Origin: a virus
Virus record (IMG/VR): IMGVR_UViG_3300026518_000062
Span: 1-22,806 of that record
DNA: 22,806 nucleotides
Direction: 5' to 3' (one strand)
Below the pieces are notes generated by a model that did no database searches, was not told the origin of the DNA, and was given only the letters and a program-made list of their open reading frames with translations. Below are positions 22,696-22,806 of this stretch, piece by piece (position 1 is the stretch's first letter; every line of letters begins with the position of its first letter). The position numbers and the translations under genes are program-made.

Positions 22696-22806
22696 TTACG
22701 ATATTTTAGAATGTTTACTATAAGTGTTAGTAGGAGCTTCCACAACTTTTTTTCTGAATGTTGCACATAATAAGGCATCTGCATTTCGGAAGACACCTGT
22801 TAGTAG
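22696..22806 (-). CDS. Possible C-terminus of a protein cut by the right edge
   Basis: The minus frame is open from the window edge for 36 codons to a TAA. It includes TGVFRNADALLCATFRKKVV and ends SKHSKIS. The composition looks protein-like rather than random, but the piece is too short to assign a family. It could also be a chance frame. Confidence 0.3.
   Translation of the reverse strand, partial: LLTGVFRNADALLCATFRKKVVEAPTNTYSKHSKIS

Overview
The window is an AT-rich stretch of a lambda-type tailed phage or prophage. Every convincing gene lies on the minus strand, so the map reads from the right end to the left. The absence of a tail sheath gene and the very long tape measure (1283 aa) point to a siphovirus with a long flexible tail. 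The host cannot be fixed from the sequence. A low-GC Gram-negative bacterium, possibly in the Campylobacterota, is my low-confidence guess. No integrase, repressor, holin, endolysin, tRNA, IS element or CRISPR array was seen.

Right part (about 20.9-22.8 kb): a group of very small genes around an ArdA-type DNA-mimic antirestriction protein. It holds a 30-aa amphipathic peptide, ArdA, three unknown proteins of 53, 84 and 85 aa, and a 19-aa hydrophobic peptide. The genes after ArdA are mostly linked by stop/start overlaps. A piece of another reading frame runs off the right edge. Next comes a gap of about 0.87 kb without a convincing gene (20.07-20.94 kb). It holds dyads, a GC-rich island that is a candidate cos region, and a promoter with an inverted repeat, just upstream of the packaging genes.

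Middle part (20.07-8.8 kb): a small HTH protein, then nearly the full lambda head and tail order: Nu1-like small terminase, GpA large terminase, W, portal B, S49 protease C with an internal in-frame start for a Nu3-like scaffold, D, E, an FI-position coiled-coil protein, an extra 46-aa protein, FII-like, Z-like, a U-position protein, tail tube V, and G/GT made by a programmed -1 frameshift on A AAA AAC. The tape measure H follows.

Left part (4.9 kb to the left edge): the tail tip and fibres do not look like lambda M-L-K-I-J. They comprise a 476-aa tip protein, a 132-aa protein, a 470-aa tail fibre, a DUF4376 fibre-associated protein, a small conserved phage protein, two tiny proteins and a LamG-like lectin protein cut by the left edge.

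Transcription is probably leftward from at least three promoters: upstream of the packaging genes, upstream of W, and upstream of the tape measure. The last two share 20 of 23 bases around a 14-bp AT palindrome holding a perfect TATAAT, each with 17-bp spacing to a -35-like hexamer.
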